From assembly GCA_964645765.1 (NCBI GenBank), contig CAZYBE010000034.1, positions 1 through 35,041 of the forward strand: a DNA stretch of 35,041 bases, read 5' to 3'. Below the pieces are notes generated by a model. It saw only the letters and a list, made by a program, of their open reading frames with translations. It was not told where the DNA came from and did not search any database. The stretch's first letter is position 1. Every line of letters begins with the position of its first letter. The translations under genes were made by a program, and so were the position numbers. This DNA is from CAZGMN01 sp964645765. GTDB lineage: Bacteria; Acidobacteriota; Aminicenantia; Aminicenantales; Aminicenantaceae. This document shows, piece after piece, positions 8,590-16,401 of the stretch.

Positions 8590-10637
8590 TTATGTCGAGG
8601 CCGTTCGTTTCTTTTTGGTTCTATAGAGATAAATGAGGGAGATTGGAATAGCAAGAATAAATACAAAAATAATTGTGGAAAGAATTGGGCCGAGACGAAG
8701 CATCGAGTAACTAAAAGCCACCAGAGGCAGGAGGCTCACCCGAACCACAAACCTTAATGCTTTGTGTTTTGCTACGAAAGCCGCAATTGATGGCGAATAC
8801 TTATAGTAGAGATTTAAAAACAGCCGGCCTGGCTTGCTTGTTATAAGGTATGTGTCCCTGAAATTCCGAAGAATTTTTACGAAAGAATGTAATGGAGAGC
8901 CGTAAGCTGCTGTGGCAATAAAGCAAAGCTTTGCCTTCGCGACTTCAAAGTTGGCAGTCACAGACTTATTCGAATCCATGGTTATAGTTATTGGATTTGT
9001 TTTTCCTGAGGCATCTCCACTCCATTCGCTGAATTCGTAGCCGCTGTCAGGTGTAGCCGTTATAGTCACCTGTGTTCCAGGGTCACGTACATAACTTCCG
9101 GGTAAAGGGTCTGTTGTCCCTTCGCCCATGGCAAAAATTGTGAGCGAATATTTTCCAGCTTCACAGATATCCATGACAGTGGCATCAGTGTCTTGAGGGG
9201 TGCAACCTGTAGTTGAAACGGCAGCATCTATCACCGCGGGTGTGGCAGAAGAATTTTCCGGAGAAACAGAAGTCGAAGAAGTCGATGCACTTGAGCTCCC
9301 TATAAGCTCGCAGGATGAATCAATGTCTCCATCTGAGAAAAGTTTTAGAATAAAATAATCTGAATCTCCAGCACCGAATGATGAGGTGGTGGCCCCGACA
9401 ATATAACCACCATCACTCGTCTTCTCAACAGATCGAGCGGCATCAGCGCTGCTTCCCCCATAAGTCCGCTGCCACTCAATATCTCCATTCGAGGCAAGCT
9501 TTAGAACCCAGCTATCACTGGACCCAGTACCGAAAGAGGAGCTGCTTCCACAGACAGCATAACCTCCGTCGCTCGTTTGTTGAACAGTCGAGAACCAATC
9601 TTGATCGCTCCCTCCATAAGTTCGCTGCCACTCAATATCTCCATTCGAGGCAAGCTTTAGAACCCAGCCATCACTGGACCCAGCACCGAAAGAGGAGCTG
9701 CTTCCACAGACAGCATAACCTCCGTCGCTCGTTTGTTGANNNNNNNNNNNNNNNNNNNNNNNNNNNNNNNNNNNNNNNNNNNNNNNNNNNNNNNNNNNNN
9801 NNNNNNNNNNNNNNNNNNNNNNNNNNNNNNNNNNNNNNNACCGAAAGAGGAGCTGCTTCCACAGACAGCATAACCTCCGTCGCTCGTTTGTTGAACAGTC
9901 GAGAACCAATCTTGATCGCTCCCTCCATAGATTCGTTCCCACTCAATATCTCCACTTGAGGAGAGCTTGAGTATCCAGCCATTATCAGACGTATCACCAA
10001 AGGAGTAGGTTTCGCCACCTATAATAGAACCGCCATCGCTTGTCTGCTGAATAAACCAGGCATAATCTTTGCTGCTTCCTCCATAAGTCTGCTGCCACTG
10101 GATGTTTCCATCAGAATCAAGCTTCAAAACCCAGGCATCTTCCGCCCCAGCACCAAAGGAGCTCGTGACACCTACAGCAATATAACCGCCGTCACTTGTC
10201 TGCTCAATGGAGAAAGCATAATCTTCCCCGCTTCCCCCATAAGTCTTTTGCCATTCTATGGTTCCTGTCTGGGAGAGTTTCAATATCCAGCAATCATAAT
10301 TCCCAGCACCGAAAGATGCCGTTTCACCAGCCACAATATAACCGCCATCGTTTGTTTGCCTTATGGAATAAGCTATATCATAACTTGTTCCTCCATAAAC
10401 CTTCTGCCAATCAATCTCTCCCTTGGAATTAAGCTTCACAACCCATAAGTCACTTGCTCCGGCGCCAAAGGAATAAGTGCTGCCTGCGAGAATATAACCC
10501 TCATCGCTTGTCTGTTGAACGGGCGCGTAAATACTATCTTCGCCACTTCCTCCAAAGGTTCTTATCCATTGAGCCTTGAGATAAATAAATGAATTCAAAA
10601 TTAAGAAGGTCATTGAAAAGAAAATAATTTTTTTCAT
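8590..10637 (-). CDS. Repeat-rich surface protein with InlB-B-like domain and CFI-box C-terminus (interrupted by an assembly gap)
   Basis: Probable exported, surface-anchored repeat protein of unknown ligand. The start at 10637 (MKKIIFFSMTF) begins a clean signal peptide; 16 codons upstream are open to 10685 but lack a ribosome site. At least eight repeats of 52 residues follow, with consensus WQxTYGG, QTSDGGY, SFGAG, DxWxLKL, GxIE, suggesting beta-propeller-type blades. After a Ser/Thr-rich linker comes an InlB B-repeat-like domain (PGSYVRDPGTQVTITATPDS, GYEFSEWSGD, NKSVTANF). Next is CFIATAAYGSP, the CFI-box motif, and a C-terminal hydrophobic helix with a basic tail (YRTKKKRTAST). The reading frame differs on the two sides of the 100-N block, as expected for a placeholder gap. 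Restoring one base makes a single frame of about 682 residues. Confidence 0.8.
9319..10568 (-). repeat. Tandem 156-base coding repeats (at least 8 units)
   Basis: The region encodes eight visible 52-residue units; the first has one extra residue. Units nearest the gap are almost identical at DNA level: the block starting ACCGAAAGAGGAGCTGCTTC recurs at 9529, 9685 and 9840. The first two are exactly 156 bases apart. More units may be collapsed in the gap. Confidence 0.9.
9740..9839. other. Assembly gap (100 N) inside the tandem repeats
   Basis: Exactly 100 N. The 156-base periodicity of the flanks predicts 101 bases, or 101 plus a multiple of 156, so the number is a scaffold placeholder. Confidence 0.97.
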
Positions 10638-10734
10638 TTTAATGCTCTTTGTTAAAGAACCAATTAACCAAGGAGAAAGTTTCATCTTTAGATTTTTTAA
10701 TTATCTTTTTTTTGCGGAAGGCCTGGGTTCAATA

Positions 10735-11397
10735 CTATTGAAACACCTGCTTGAGGATGTCGACAAGGCCCAAAGCATACTCAACCGTGGTCAAGGGAAT
10801 TTTTTTCTGATCAGATATTTTGGTGAAGCGGCCGTCCTTGTTGCTGTCTGCAGTCACGATGAGATAGTCGGCAAAGGGAGCGATGGCATCGATCATTCTC
10901 TCGTTGTCCGAGCCTGGGGCGCCTCTTTTTGACTCGCCGCCAACATGGACAGCGATGATGAAGATTCCTTTTTTCTTACAAAGGTCAACGAGCGATTTCA
11001 GCCGGCCTTCTTCTGTATCAACGGTGAGGCCCGAAGCGCCCATTCCCTTGAGGCTGGCGCCGATGGCAAAGATAACTGTCTTGTAAGCTGTTCCTTTGGG
11101 AAATTTACTCAAGTCAGTGTGAACCTCGACATGAAAGCCTTCGGCAGGCTCTTTGCCAGAAAGGCCAACTCCAGCAGCCAACAGCTCAACTGAGGGCACA
11201 TCGCAATAGTCGAATGGGATTGCTGCCTCTTCCATGATGACATTCAGAGTCTCGACATCAGAACTCTGGCCGGCAGAAGTGGTCAGCGCCGGAAGCTTTG
11301 CTTTAGGGACTTCTGCACAAAATCCAGATGAAACAGACAAGAGATAAAGTCCAGAGATGAATGCCAGAAACACACTTATTTTTTTTAATTCTTTCAT
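10735..11397 (-). CDS. Exported DUF6305-like protein, 220 aa
   Basis: Function not known. Residues 1-28 form a signal peptide (FLAFISGLYLLSVSSGFCAE). The mature part begins LPALTTSAGQSSDVETLNV, then alternates strands and helices with YKTVIFAIGASLKGMGASG near 107-125, a GIFIIAVHVGGESKRGAPGS segment and FADYLIVTADSNKDGRF, the layout I associate with DUF6305; this family name is from memory. The pattern looks Rossmann-like, with no catalytic motif I can name. ATG at 11397 is preceded by AAAGGAGA. It lies 46 bases after the second C69 gene, with a terminator hairpin between, and 97 bases before the repeat-protein start. It could be expressed by read-through from the peptidase operon. Confidence 0.6.
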   Translation of the reverse strand: MKELKKISVFLAFISGLYLLSVSSGFCAEVPKAKLPALTTSAGQSSDVETLNVIMEEAAIPFDYCDVPSVELLAAGVGLSGKEPAEGFHVEVHTDLSKFPKGTAYKTVIFAIGASLKGMGASGLTVDTEEGRLKSLVDLCKKKGIFIIAVHVGGESKRGAPGSDNERMIDAIAPFADYLIVTADSNKDGRFTKISDQKKIPLTTVEYALGLVDILKQVFQ

Positions 11398-11417
11398 TTG
11401 TAAACCATCTCCTTTCT

Positions 11418-11439
11418 AAAAAAGGGGACTGTCCCCTTT
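11418..11439 (-). terminator. Rho-independent terminator after the C69 dipeptidase pair
   Basis: Read on the minus strand: AAAGGGGA / TCCCCTTT, an 8-bp perfect stem with a 3-base central segment, followed by a run of six T. It starts four bases after the C69 stop codon. The stem is near-symmetrical, so it may also act on the plus strand. Confidence 0.7.
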
Positions 11440-11443
11440 AATT

Positions 11444-13168
11444 TTATTTTTGGGGCGGCTCAGTCAGGACATCGAACATCTTTACAGCTTTTGTCCACGA
11501 ATCAGGATAAGCCGGCAGGCGGCGTCCCGTAGCTCTTTTTTCAGTATCGTAAAAGCCAAAATGGTTGTATTTGACCAGCAACTGGTCGCCGAGGTTCCAC
11601 CAGGCCCTGATAACATTGTCCGCATTGCTGAGACAGTAGTCGGTTAAGAATTTGATTGCCTTGGCTTTGTCCTTTTGATAGAGCTCTTGAGCTTTTTTAT
11701 CAATGTCAGCCATCCTGGCCACTGCGCCTCCTTCCCATTCAGCCTGAGCCTTTTTGACATCTTCGATGGCATAGGAATAGATGACCTGAGTATGAAAATC
11801 GACATAATCAGAGGCCCATCTGGCTGATTTTCTGTCAAGAACCCAGTGGTCGCCTATGCTGAAAGCATCTGGGATCTTTGTGATCCCTGCGTAAAGAGGC
11901 ATGTAGCAGGATGTATCCTGGGCGCCGAATGCAACCCAGACAATTCCGCCGACCGGGTTCGGCAGCCAGCCCCTGCATTGAACAAGGCTCGTGTATTCCG
12001 CCCGATTGGTACCGATGCATCTTATTCCCCTGTAATAATTCGGGTCGCTGAACGGCCCGCCCCTAATTCCCCTGACCGGGTCAAGATGAGTGCCCTGGCA
12101 TTTGTCACGGGTGAAGTTCATCACATCCTGCACCGAAATCTTGTTATCCGGCTTCACCGAGAAGGGATAATCCATATTTTGCATATCAGCGCTAAATTTT
12201 TTTGAGGGAGCCACCAGGTCGTAAAAACGCCACATCCGCGCTCTTCCTGGATTGCTATTGGCGCTTCCCTCGCGTGATGAGTATGCCTTTTTCCAGCTGA
12301 ATGGCTTTCCGCTTGCCGGATCATAGTATCCGCTCTCGACAGCAAAGGAAACGGCGTTCGAGGAGGCCAGGAAGTAATCAAGATTATTGAGGTCAATCTC
12401 GCCAATCCTGGATTCATTGGGGCAGACGCTGGCCTCATCATCAGGAACTCTTTGCGCGCACCAGACCGCTCCTGGCTTTCCGCTATTCGGCGTCCACAGC
12501 GGCCCAACCGGCATGATTTCGAAGACCCAGACCTCATTAGGGTCGGAGACAGCCAGCATCTCTCCGTCGTCGTTAAACCCGTAGCCGTACTGCTCAGCCA
12601 GAGAACCCATGACCTTGATCGCCTCTCTTGCTGTCTTGGCTCTCTCCATGGCAACCAAAGTGAGCATGGTGAGGTCGAAGGCAGGAGCCGGAGTCGGGTT
12701 TCTCATCTTGATCTGGCAGCCGATGGTTGACTCGCTGATGGCCACCTGATTTTCATTCATGTACCCGAACATCCCGTGGTGATAGGCATAGGTATGGGGC
12801 ACTTGGGGGATATCGACCTTGGTGTAGTCTTTCAGGTAAAGATCCCATTTTAGACCTTCTTGCAGCGGCCAGGTCTTGTATTGATTGATGTGATAGATTT
12901 TTCGCACTGAGCCGGGCTTGTAATCCGCGGCAGGCACATGCCGCCATGTCCAGTCACAGAACCCGCAATCGCAGGTGTGAGTGGTCATGGTCGAACCGTC
13001 GGCCGAAGCGGTTTTGCCGACCATAATCACTGTGCAGTTTTCTTCATCAAGCTCGGATAGAAAAGATTGACTCTGCTCTTCTTTCGGCGTGAAAAACACC
13101 ATAGCGCCCGTAAGCGCAAGAGCCACAAACAGAATGCCAGACAATAAAAGTAACTTTTTTAGATTCAC
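11444..13168 (-). CDS. C69 family dipeptidase, membrane-anchored or secreted, 574 aa (copy 2)
   Basis: N-terminal-nucleophile dipeptidase of family C69 (Lactobacillus PepD relatives), which hydrolyses dipeptides after autoprocessing exposes a Cys. A hydrophobic segment at residues 6-26 (LLLLSGILFVALALTGAMVFF) acts as signal or anchor. The nucleophile is C45 in ENCTVIMVGKTASADGS, the family hallmark, followed by THTCDCGFCDW. Further family blocks are FGYMNENQVAISESTIG, GSLAEQYGYG and EVWVFEIMPVGP. The start codon is GTG at 13168 with a strong GAGGAGG site. It lies 44 bases after its paralogue at 13213-14973, a tandem duplication along nearly the full length. It ends at a terminator hairpin. 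Dipeptides would come from the other exported peptidases of the region. Confidence 0.9.
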   Translation of the reverse strand: MNLKKLLLLSGILFVALALTGAMVFFTPKEEQSQSFLSELDEENCTVIMVGKTASADGSTMTTHTCDCGFCDWTWRHVPAADYKPGSVRKIYHINQYKTWPLQEGLKWDLYLKDYTKVDIPQVPHTYAYHHGMFGYMNENQVAISESTIGCQIKMRNPTPAPAFDLTMLTLVAMERAKTAREAIKVMGSLAEQYGYGFNDDGEMLAVSDPNEVWVFEIMPVGPLWTPNSGKPGAVWCAQRVPDDEASVCPNESRIGEIDLNNLDYFLASSNAVSFAVESGYYDPASGKPFSWKKAYSSREGSANSNPGRARMWRFYDLVAPSKKFSADMQNMDYPFSVKPDNKISVQDVMNFTRDKCQGTHLDPVRGIRGGPFSDPNYYRGIRCIGTNRAEYTSLVQCRGWLPNPVGGIVWVAFGAQDTSCYMPLYAGITKIPDAFSIGDHWVLDRKSARWASDYVDFHTQVIYSYAIEDVKKAQAEWEGGAVARMADIDKKAQELYQKDKAKAIKFLTDYCLSNADNVIRAWWNLGDQLLVKYNHFGFYDTEKRATGRRLPAYPDSWTKAVKMFDVLTEPPQK

Positions 13169-13212
13169 TCTTTACCTCCTCATTCTTTATTAGAGTCCGC
13201 GACTCCATATTT

Positions 13213-14973
13213 TTAATTTTGTTTTTTTTCCCTTGGTTCCAGCGGCGCGATCTTGTCTTGCTCGACGATCATCCTCAGCCACCATTCCGGGAAGTTCAAC
13301 CGCTCGGTTTTTCTCTTTTCTGAATCATAGATGCGCAGGTGGTTGAATTTGACCAACAGACGGTCTCCAAGTTCCCACCAGGCGTTGATAACCTTATTGG
13401 CATTATTCAGGCAGTAATCAGTTAAGAATTCGACGGCTAAGGAGGGATCCTGACGGTAAAGTTCAAAGGCTGTTTTGTCGATCGTCGGCACTCTGGCTAT
13501 TGCCGTGGCTTCCCATTCAGTCCGCGCCTTCTTGACATCCTCGATGGCGTAGGAATATGCCAGCTGGGTATGGAAGTCGACATAGTCGAAAGCCCATCGC
13601 GCAGATTCTCTGTTGAAAACCCAGTGGTCGCCGATGCGGAAAGAGTTCGGTATTTCTTCGACCCCGGCATAGAGAGGAAGATAGCAGGAAGTATCCTGAG
13701 TGCCGAAGGCAAGCCAGACGATTCCTCCGATTGCGTCAGGCAGCCACTTCCGGCACTGGGTCACTGTTGTGTATTCGGCATTGCTGACACTGATACAGCG
13801 GGGGTTGGTGTAGTTCTTGTCATCGAGCCTAAAGCCCTGGAAATAGCTTGGATTGGCGAAAGGGCCTGCTTTAAGTCCTTTTGCCGGGTCGAAATAGCTG
13901 CCTCTGTATTTGTCACGGGTGAAGTCAATCACATCCTGAAGAGAGAGCTTCCTGTCAGGCTTAACCGAGAAGGGAAGGTCCATGTTAGGAGTTTCCGGGC
14001 TGAACTTTCTGGAAGGTGCTACAAGGTCGAAAAGGCGCCAGAGCCGGCCTCTCCTTCCCTGAGTGCTGGCTGCACTGCCCTCGACCGGAGAGTAGGCTTT
14101 CTTCCAGTTAAACGGCTCACCACTCTTGGCGTCGTAGAAACCGTTCTCCACGGCAAAGGAGATAACATTCGGAGAAGCCATAAAGTAATCAGGGTTTTTC
14201 AGGTCGACCTCACCGATCCTTGATTCATTGGGGCAGACGCTGACCTCGTCATCAGGTACTCTTTGGGCGCACCAGACAGCTCCTGGCTTTCCGCTCTGGG
14301 GCGTCCACAATGGACCCGCAGGCATGATCTCGAAAATCCAGACCTCATCCGGGTCAGCGACTGCCAGCATTTCGCCGCCGTCGTGGTAGCCGTAGCCATA
14401 TTTTTCAGCCAGCGAGCCCATGACCTTGATCGCTTCTCTTGCGGTTTTGCATCTCTCCATGGCAATCATCGTCAAAGTTGTTATGTCGAAAATAGCCGAC
14501 GGAGTTGGGTTCATCATCTTGCGCTGGCAACCGATCGTCGATTCACCCATGGCAAGTTGGTGATCATTCATATAGCCAAAAACTCCATGAAAATAGGCGT
14601 AGGTGTGCGGAACTTCGGGAATCTCAATACCGGAGAAATCATTCTTTATCAAATCCCATTTCAAACCCTGCTCTTGCGGCCAGGTTCTAATCTGTGAGAT
14701 GCGGTAAATCTTGCGCGTGGAGCCAGGCTCGTGGTCTGCTCCCGGCACATGGCGCCATGTCCAGTCGCATACGCCGCAGTCTGCAGTGTGGGTGGCCATC
14801 GTCGAGCCGTCGGCGGAAGCCTTTTTTCCGACCATAATCACCGTGCAGCCTCTCTCCTGGAGTTCCAATGGTGTTGAATCAGTTTTTTGATTCCTCGCTG
14901 TAAGAAATACAAGGACACCAAGAAATGCCAGAAAAAGGACTGAGGTCACTGAAAATATTTTTCTCAAATTCAA
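13213..14973 (-). CDS. C69 family dipeptidase, membrane-anchored or secreted, 586 aa (copy 1)
   Basis: Tandem paralogue of the gene at 11444-13168, with the same layout. A signal or anchor segment lies at residues 8-25 (SVTSVLFLAFLGVLVFL), a short propeptide follows, and C43 is the nucleophile in RGCTVIMVGKKASADGS, then THTADCGVCDW. The match continues through FGYMNDHQLAMGESTIG, GSLAEKYGYG, EVWIFEIMPAGP and QDTSCYLPLYAG. Compared with copy 2 it carries a small insertion near 370-380 (RLDDKNYTNP). The start appears to be TTG at 14973, preceded by AAGGAG at good spacing, with no better ATG nearby. It is 96 bases downstream of the desuccinylase-like gene and probably on its transcript. A GAGTC/GACTC mini-hairpin (13193-13205) lies between the two copies. 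Confidence 0.9.
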   Translation of the reverse strand: MNLRKIFSVTSVLFLAFLGVLVFLTARNQKTDSTPLELQERGCTVIMVGKKASADGSTMATHTADCGVCDWTWRHVPGADHEPGSTRKIYRISQIRTWPQEQGLKWDLIKNDFSGIEIPEVPHTYAYFHGVFGYMNDHQLAMGESTIGCQRKMMNPTPSAIFDITTLTMIAMERCKTAREAIKVMGSLAEKYGYGYHDGGEMLAVADPDEVWIFEIMPAGPLWTPQSGKPGAVWCAQRVPDDEVSVCPNESRIGEVDLKNPDYFMASPNVISFAVENGFYDAKSGEPFNWKKAYSPVEGSAASTQGRRGRLWRLFDLVAPSRKFSPETPNMDLPFSVKPDRKLSLQDVIDFTRDKYRGSYFDPAKGLKAGPFANPSYFQGFRLDDKNYTNPRCISVSNAEYTTVTQCRKWLPDAIGGIVWLAFGTQDTSCYLPLYAGVEEIPNSFRIGDHWVFNRESARWAFDYVDFHTQLAYSYAIEDVKKARTEWEATAIARVPTIDKTAFELYRQDPSLAVEFLTDYCLNNANKVINAWWELGDRLLVKFNHLRIYDSEKRKTERLNFPEWWLRMIVEQDKIAPLEPREKKQN

Positions 14974-15069
14974 TTTTCTATCTCCTTATCACCCTCTTAA
15001 TATGAGGCTCCTTATAACAAACTTATTCAATTAGCTTGTATTGATTCCTAACACTCGTGATGTTTTCAT

Positions 15070-16389
15070 TCAATCGTAATATATGCTGGCCTTGGAGGCC
15101 TTAGCCGGGTCGTGGTAATAGTGGCCGACTCCGTTCTTCACGACTTCAGCATAGCGAGGAGCATTCAAGATTTCTATGGCTCTTTCTGGAATTTTTTTCG
15201 AATACTGCCGAATGATTTCCAGGGTGACCGAACAATGCTGGCCAACGCGTTTTTCCACCGGCCAGCCGCTTTCATCATAAGGGACAAATAGCTTTTTTTT
15301 CTTGGAGAGGCTCAGCAAGAATGGGTCTTTTCCGTCAAGAAGCAGTTTCACTGTCTTGGGGCCGGTTGGCTGGTCGAGGAAGGGGAGAGGTGCTTCAAGG
15401 AGAAAGGGCATTGTATCTGAATAATCGCCGATTTCACGGTGGGATAGGCCGCGGAATCCTCTCGGCGATGGCTCGACATGGCTCTCAAAACCTTCTCTGG
15501 CCTTCACCATAAGCGAGGTCAGGGTGGCTATTCTCATCGATTTATCAGGAGCGACGATGCAATTCGTCACCGGAAACATGGTCTCAGCTCCATGAAGGTC
15601 TAAGGCAATATCCACTTTCTCTTTTCTCATGAGCTCCATCGCTGCAAAGCAGACCTTCTCCATGAGAGGGCCGTTGGCCCGGCCAGGCCATGTCCTGTTT
15701 GTGTTTCTGACGTCGAGGAAGGAGAGGAGCTGCTTATCCGGATAATGGATATAGACATCAGGGTCTGGCCACTGGTCCAGGGGTGAGGCTTCGCGGTTTC
15801 CCATCCTGAACTTCTTCGTTCCCCATTCTGTCTTTATCTCGAAGTAAAGAGGATAGCCGTCTCCAGGCCGGGTGTAACGTCCTGCGCTGTCGTTGAAAAA
15901 GGGAATGATGATGAGCACTCCCTTCTCGATAACTGCATTCTCGAGGAAGATAAGAGATGCGAGCAACCCGGCAGGCTCGTTGGCATGGGTGTTGGCTATG
16001 ATCAGCGCCTTCCCGCCCGGCTCTTTGCCCTCCAGGAAAAATACATCGGTATCGGCCATTGTTCCCTTCAAGCCTATTCCAAAATCGCTCAGTTTCATAA
16101 CTTTTGTCACGCCAGGCCCGGCGACAATAGGCACCATATAATGGCGATGGCTATAAAACTGCCAGCCAGCAATAGCTGTTATNNNNNNNNNNNNNNNNNN
16201 NNNNNNNNNNNNNNNNNNNNNNNNNNNNNNNNNNNNNNNNNNNNNNNNNNNNNNNNNNNNNNNNNNNNNNNNNNNNNNNNNNAGATAGAGCAACATGTCG
16301 TCCCAGCTCTTTTTTTCTTTGATGAAGTTCCAAATCAACATGGCCAGGATATAAGCGCTGATCAAATAATAAACAATCATAATAAGCAT
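15070..16389 (-). CDS. Membrane-anchored succinylglutamate desuccinylase/aspartoacylase-like hydrolase (contains assembly gap)
   Basis: Zinc-dependent amide hydrolase of the AstE/ASPA branch of the M14 superfamily. Visible motifs are THANEPAG (His and Glu zinc ligands), NTNRTWPGRANG (substrate-binding Arg, family NRxFPG) and DLHGAE (second zinc His). In place of the usual soluble start there is a membrane segment (IVYYLISAYILAMLIWNFI). After the 100-N gap another hydrophobic stretch (ITAIAGWQF) precedes the catalytic part. ATG at 16389 has GGAGGT upstream and lies 12 bases after the permease stop, so the two are co-transcribed. The gap keeps the frame only if 100 N is the true size modulo 3. 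The left piece could instead be a separate small membrane protein. The acyl substrate is unknown. Confidence 0.75.
   Translation of the reverse strand: MLIMIVYYLISAYILAMLIWNFIKEKKSWDDMLLYXXXXXXXXXXXXXXXXXXXXXXXXXXXXXXXXXXITAIAGWQFYSHRHYMVPIVAGPGVTKVMKLSDFGIGLKGTMADTDVFFLEGKEPGGKALIIANTHANEPAGLLASLIFLENAVIEKGVLIIIPFFNDSAGRYTRPGDGYPLYFEIKTEWGTKKFRMGNREASPLDQWPDPDVYIHYPDKQLLSFLDVRNTNRTWPGRANGPLMEKVCFAAMELMRKEKVDIALDLHGAETMFPVTNCIVAPDKSMRIATLTSLMVKAREGFESHVEPSPRGFRGLSHREIGDYSDTMPFLLEAPLPFLDQPTGPKTVKLLLDGKDPFLLSLSKKKKLFVPYDESGWPVEKRVGQHCSVTLEIIRQYSKKIPERAIEILNAPRYAEVVKNGVGHYYHDPAKASKASIYYD
16183..16282. other. Assembly gap (100 N) inside the desuccinylase-like gene
   Basis: Exactly 100 N. Both sides read in the same frame with this length, but the size is probably a placeholder. 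Confidence 0.97.
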
Positions 16390-16401
16390 TCCCGACCTCC
16401 G

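Noticed and set aside
9740..9839. Frameshift or pseudogene in the repeat protein
   Set aside because: The frame change coincides with the N placeholder and is explained by a gap length error of one base.
9378..9959. Plus-strand open frame across the N gap
   Set aside because: It is antisense to the tandem repeats; its own repetition mirrors them and includes 34 undefined residues.
9319..10568. Regular 156-base repeats as a CRISPR-like or satellite array
   Set aside because: The repeats keep one reading frame with conserved protein motifs; unit length is a multiple of three and there are no spacers.
10638..10685. Longer start for the repeat protein
   Set aside because: The signal peptide begins at 10637, and no ribosome site precedes 10685.
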